The position numbers were made by a program, and so were the translations under genes. From Macrophomina tecta (lineage: Eukaryota; Ascomycota; Dothideomycetes; Botryosphaeriales; Botryosphaeriaceae), in NCBI GenBank assembly GCA_024180945.1, contig JAKSGN010000037.1, positions 2,175,501 to 2,239,500 of the forward strand: a stretch of DNA of 64,000 nt, read 5' to 3'. How positions within the stretch are numbered: position 1 is the stretch's first letter; each line of letters begins with the position of its first letter. Positions 62,048-64,000 of the stretch are shown here, piece by piece. Under the pieces are notes generated by a model. The model was given only the letters and a program-made list of their open reading frames with translations, did not search any database and had not been told where the DNA came from.

Positions 62048-62536
62048 AGCGTTGAACAATTCCGCGAAGTGGCCATTATCGGACACAACGAGGGAATGGA
62101 CGATCTACGTAAGGACCCGGGGCTGCGACGGATTGTCGCGCGGGACACGTTTAGCTCAAGGTCCTTCCACCCTCTGCAGGGCGTCGATAATTACTTTCTA
62201 TGGCCTCCTGCCCGACTCGTCGGATTCGATAACGTCTCGCGGCAATACTTGGTCTGCTTTCTCCCAAGTAAAGTGGCCATCCTCGCGCAACACGACCCGA
62301 CAATAGTATGCGAGGAGCTGCTTCATCCTCCCAAATTACGACATCAGCGACGACTCATTTTTAACGCTACGGAAATCGCCGGGCATGCCGTCGCTCGGGC
62401 CGCCAGCATCACAGAACTCATTCAGTCATTTGGCCCGTTATTGTATCATCTTCCGCTCGAGGGACTTGCCGTTGCAGATCTTATAAGCGTTCCTGAGAAC
62501 GGCCTCGGCCGCAACAAGGGTGCGGATAAGGTCTAA
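62048..62536 (+). CDS. Unrecognised coding-like frame, probably incomplete gene
   Basis: 163 codons open between TAG (62045-62047) and TAA (62534-62536), normal composition. It reads SVEQFREVAIIGHNEGMDDL, later LQGVDNYFLWPPARLVGFDN, YLVCFLPSKVAILAQHDP, CEELLHPPKLRHQRRLIF, and LLYHLPLEGLAVADLISVPE. Amino-acid use is protein-like, but there is no ATG near its start; the TTAG at 62044-62047 could be an intron acceptor, with earlier exons lost or unrecognised. It is followed by a poly-C tract rather than a clear continuation. I do not recognise the family. It may be the remains of a gene truncated by the repeats. Confidence 0.5.
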   Translation, partial: SVEQFREVAIIGHNEGMDDLRKDPGLRRIVARDTFSSRSFHPLQGVDNYFLWPPARLVGFDNVSRQYLVCFLPSKVAILAQHDPTIVCEELLHPPKLRHQRRLIFNATEIAGHAVARAASITELIQSFGPLLYHLPLEGLAVADLISVPENGLGRNKGADKV

Positions 62537-62545
62537 GTCGTTCTT

Positions 62546-62573
62546 CCCCCCCCCCCCCCCCCCCCTCTCTCTC
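62546..62573. repeat. Poly-C (20) and CT microsatellite
   Basis: Twenty consecutive C (62546-62565) followed by a TCTCTCTC run. Likely length-variable and prone to sequencing error, so frames across it are unreliable. Confidence 0.95.
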
Positions 62574-62936
62574 TTCACCGCCACCGCTCCCATCCCCGTC
62601 CAGAGCTTCTTCGGCGGCAGCGAGTACGACAACTGGATCTCAGCATCCCGGAGCCCCTGCATACGGGCAGAGGACCAGTTATGGACGAGCCATGGGACTT
62701 GGTCAGCTCGTGACTCCCCGACGTCCTGCACGACCACGGCCTGCTCCTCCGGGCCGCGGGATGCCTGGCCCTGATAGAATTTCAACTCATCCAAACCCTT
62801 CCCATCCTCCTGTACCGGTGGTGGAAGGCGTCCAAAAGCCGATGCCTCCCCGCATAACGACAGCGACAACGAAGATTCTAATGAAATAAAATGAGGAGAA
62901 GCTCTGATGATTGAACTCTCGAGCGGGGTAGGTTAG
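62574..62936. other. GC-rich, possibly degenerate coding sequence
   Basis: Normal to high G+C. Plus-strand frames give short protein-like stretches (SFFGGSEYDNWISASR in one, HDHGLLLRAAGCLALIEFQL in another) that are out of register and broken by stops. This could be a decayed continuation of the frame at 62048-62536 across the poly-C tract, or non-coding. A minus-strand frame at 62438-62869 looks like a shadow. Confidence 0.3.
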
Positions 62937-63073
62937 TGTTGGAATATCACGTGTGTGTACAATAAACTTTAGCTTAGTCATGGAAGAGGACGGATAAGAG
63001 GACTCCCCTGAGCGTTCCTCTCACGCCTCATGCCACTCATTCTCAATTGATGGTATCACCACCAAATCCAACA
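62937..63073 (+). repeat. 5' LTR of the Copia element
   Basis: Starts TGTTGGA and ends TCCAACA, a perfect 7-bp terminal inverted repeat with canonical TG...CA ends; 137 bp, short as in many fungal Copia elements. The following primer binding site supports its identity. The second LTR is not in the window. Confidence 0.85.
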
Positions 63074-63083
63074 GTTATGAGCC
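63074..63083 (+). promoter_or_regulatory. Primer binding site for an initiator-Met tRNA half
   Basis: GTTATGAGCC directly after the LTR is complementary to GGCTCATAAC, the anticodon-loop region of initiator Met tRNA. Copia-type elements are known to prime from such an internal tRNA fragment. Confidence 0.7.
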
Positions 63084-63363
63084 TGGATATGCGTTTGATG
63101 CCTTCTGCCATCTAAAGCATTATTTACAACCACTTTTTAGTCGTTCTAAGGCATCTAGTCGACATCCGAAGCGGCTTGAGCACACGGTGCCACCAGCAGC
63201 ACGCAACCTCAACCGTTATTAGCCAACCAAAGCGTAGCTACGCACAAGCGAGCTACAGCTACTAGTATCACTGCGTTCCTAAGCGATTAGTCGATCTATC
63301 GGCCCGTTTCACACGTGCGACCGAAGAACCGATCTAGTAAACAACGCATTAAAATCAACAACC

Positions 63364-64000
63364 ATGACGTCCTCAAAGCTAATCATCATCCTAAAAGGCT
63401 CTCTAGACTGGGATATCTGGTTTAACCTCATTTAATCACGCGCACAACGCGCTAATATATTTAAATACATCGATCCGAGCAAGCCGGAACGTCCAGCCCA
63501 ATTCGCGGTACCGGTTAAGCCAACTCGATAATAAGAGTAGACGATTAACTATTACCGTCTCGATCTAGATAACTATAAGGAGGAAAAGAAGGACTACGAG
63601 CGTATCTATAAAGAAATTAACGACCTTTTAACGGTTATTAATAACTCCGTAGGAGCCTCGCTTTAACTAATTCTCTAGAATCTCCCTAATATACACCCGT
63701 ACTATTAACTTAAGGCTCTATAAGTAAGAATTAAGCTATCTACTGCTATATAGAAATATCTTATCGTTAACTAGCTTCGCTAGCTAGAAAGGCCTCCTAA
63801 TAATTAGAACCTTAATAAATAGCTAAACTAATAGAAAGAAACAGTTTATAAAGCTAAAGCCCTAAAGATACTAAAGGTTATATTAAGGTAAGATATTAAT
63901 ATCTTTCTTAATTTCCTTCTTTTATACGACTCTAAATATACTATAATAGCTATTAGAGAATCTTCTAAAATAGCGGATACTAAACTAAAGGTTACCGACT
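63364..64000 (+). pseudogene. Copia gag-pol N-terminus, RIPed, cut by window end
   Basis: ATG at 63364 gives MTSSKLIIILKGSLDWDIWF, then ANIFKYIDPSKPERPAQFAV and, after several stops, DLDNYKEEKKDYERIYKEIN, the N-terminal gag region of fungal Copia polyproteins. The first stop (TAA replacing CAA) is at about 63430; stops become frequent after 63520. CA and TG are still present before about 63520 and rare after. Confidence 0.85.

Larger units (their letters stand above)
62937..64000 (+). mobile_element. Copia retrotransposon, 5' end, continues beyond the window
   Basis: A 137-bp LTR, a primer binding site, a 280-bp leader and the start of gag are in order on the plus strand. The 3' part and second LTR are outside. 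The LTR and leader are un-RIPed; RIP-type stops begin in gag at about 63430. Confidence 0.88.

Noticed and set aside
62438..62869. 143-codon minus-strand ORF across the poly-C tract
   Set aside because: Contains a Gly run created by the C homopolymer and overlaps a better plus-strand frame; likely a shadow.
1..64000. CRISPR arrays, rRNA genes, bacterial operons
   Set aside because: No regularly spaced direct repeats with unique spacers, no rRNA-like sequence, and spliceosomal intron and LTR elements point to a fungus.

Overview
The window reads as filamentous ascomycete (Pezizomycotina) heterochromatin. About 59.5 kb on the left and the last ~0.5 kb are depleted of CA and TG dinucleotides while TA is in excess and CG survives, the signature of repeat-induced point mutation (RIP, CpA to TpA on both strands). 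Glutamine and tryptophan codons of retrotransposon genes have become TAG or TAA, so almost no long ORF survives although protein motifs can still be read through the stops. The one well-supported host gene carries a 59-nt GT-AG intron with a CTAAC branch site, as expected in such fungi.

Layout. (1) 1-3852: minus-strand Gypsy element E1 (family C), cut by the window start. (2) 3853-10131: minus-strand Gypsy E2 (family B). (3) 10132-~17470: plus-strand Gypsy chromovirus E3, interrupted at a TA by an un-RIPed Tc1/mariner transposon (14792-16101) with perfect 30-bp terminal inverted repeats and a DD34E transposase broken by one frameshift. (4) ~17471-38666: plus-strand Gypsy E4 (family C pol and LTR), split by family-B element B1 (23096-37498), itself split by minus-strand Gypsy A (26070-32126). 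(5) 38667-43970: very AT-rich layer with part of a minus-strand family-C pol (E5), a 3' fragment of a minus-strand family-B element (B3) and unassigned sequence. (6) 43976-59007: family-B element B2, lacking the integrase core and split by minus-strand Gypsy D (48536-55712). (7) 59013-59497: AT-rich remnant. (8) 59498-62936: normal-composition island with an MDR-superfamily oxidoreductase gene (60805-61913, two exons) and one unrecognised coding-like frame. (9) 62937-64000: 5' LTR, primer binding site and start of gag of a plus-strand Copia element running off the window.

Insertions B1, A, B2 and D each have perfect 5-bp target duplications and LTR pairs of matching length, so the nesting order is E4 < B1 < A and (AT-rich layer) < B2 < D. 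The Tc1 insertion is the youngest visible event in E3 because it escaped RIP.

The least expected pattern is a coding-like frame on the strand opposite pol, between the end of pol and the 3' LTR, in four different Gypsy lineages (B, E4, E3, D). In family B three copies keep it. It is the best candidate for an under-described component of these elements.

Element and domain boundaries inside RIPed sequence are read by eye. Those fixed by LTR ends and target duplications are exact to the base; gag, protease and pol limits are approximate.
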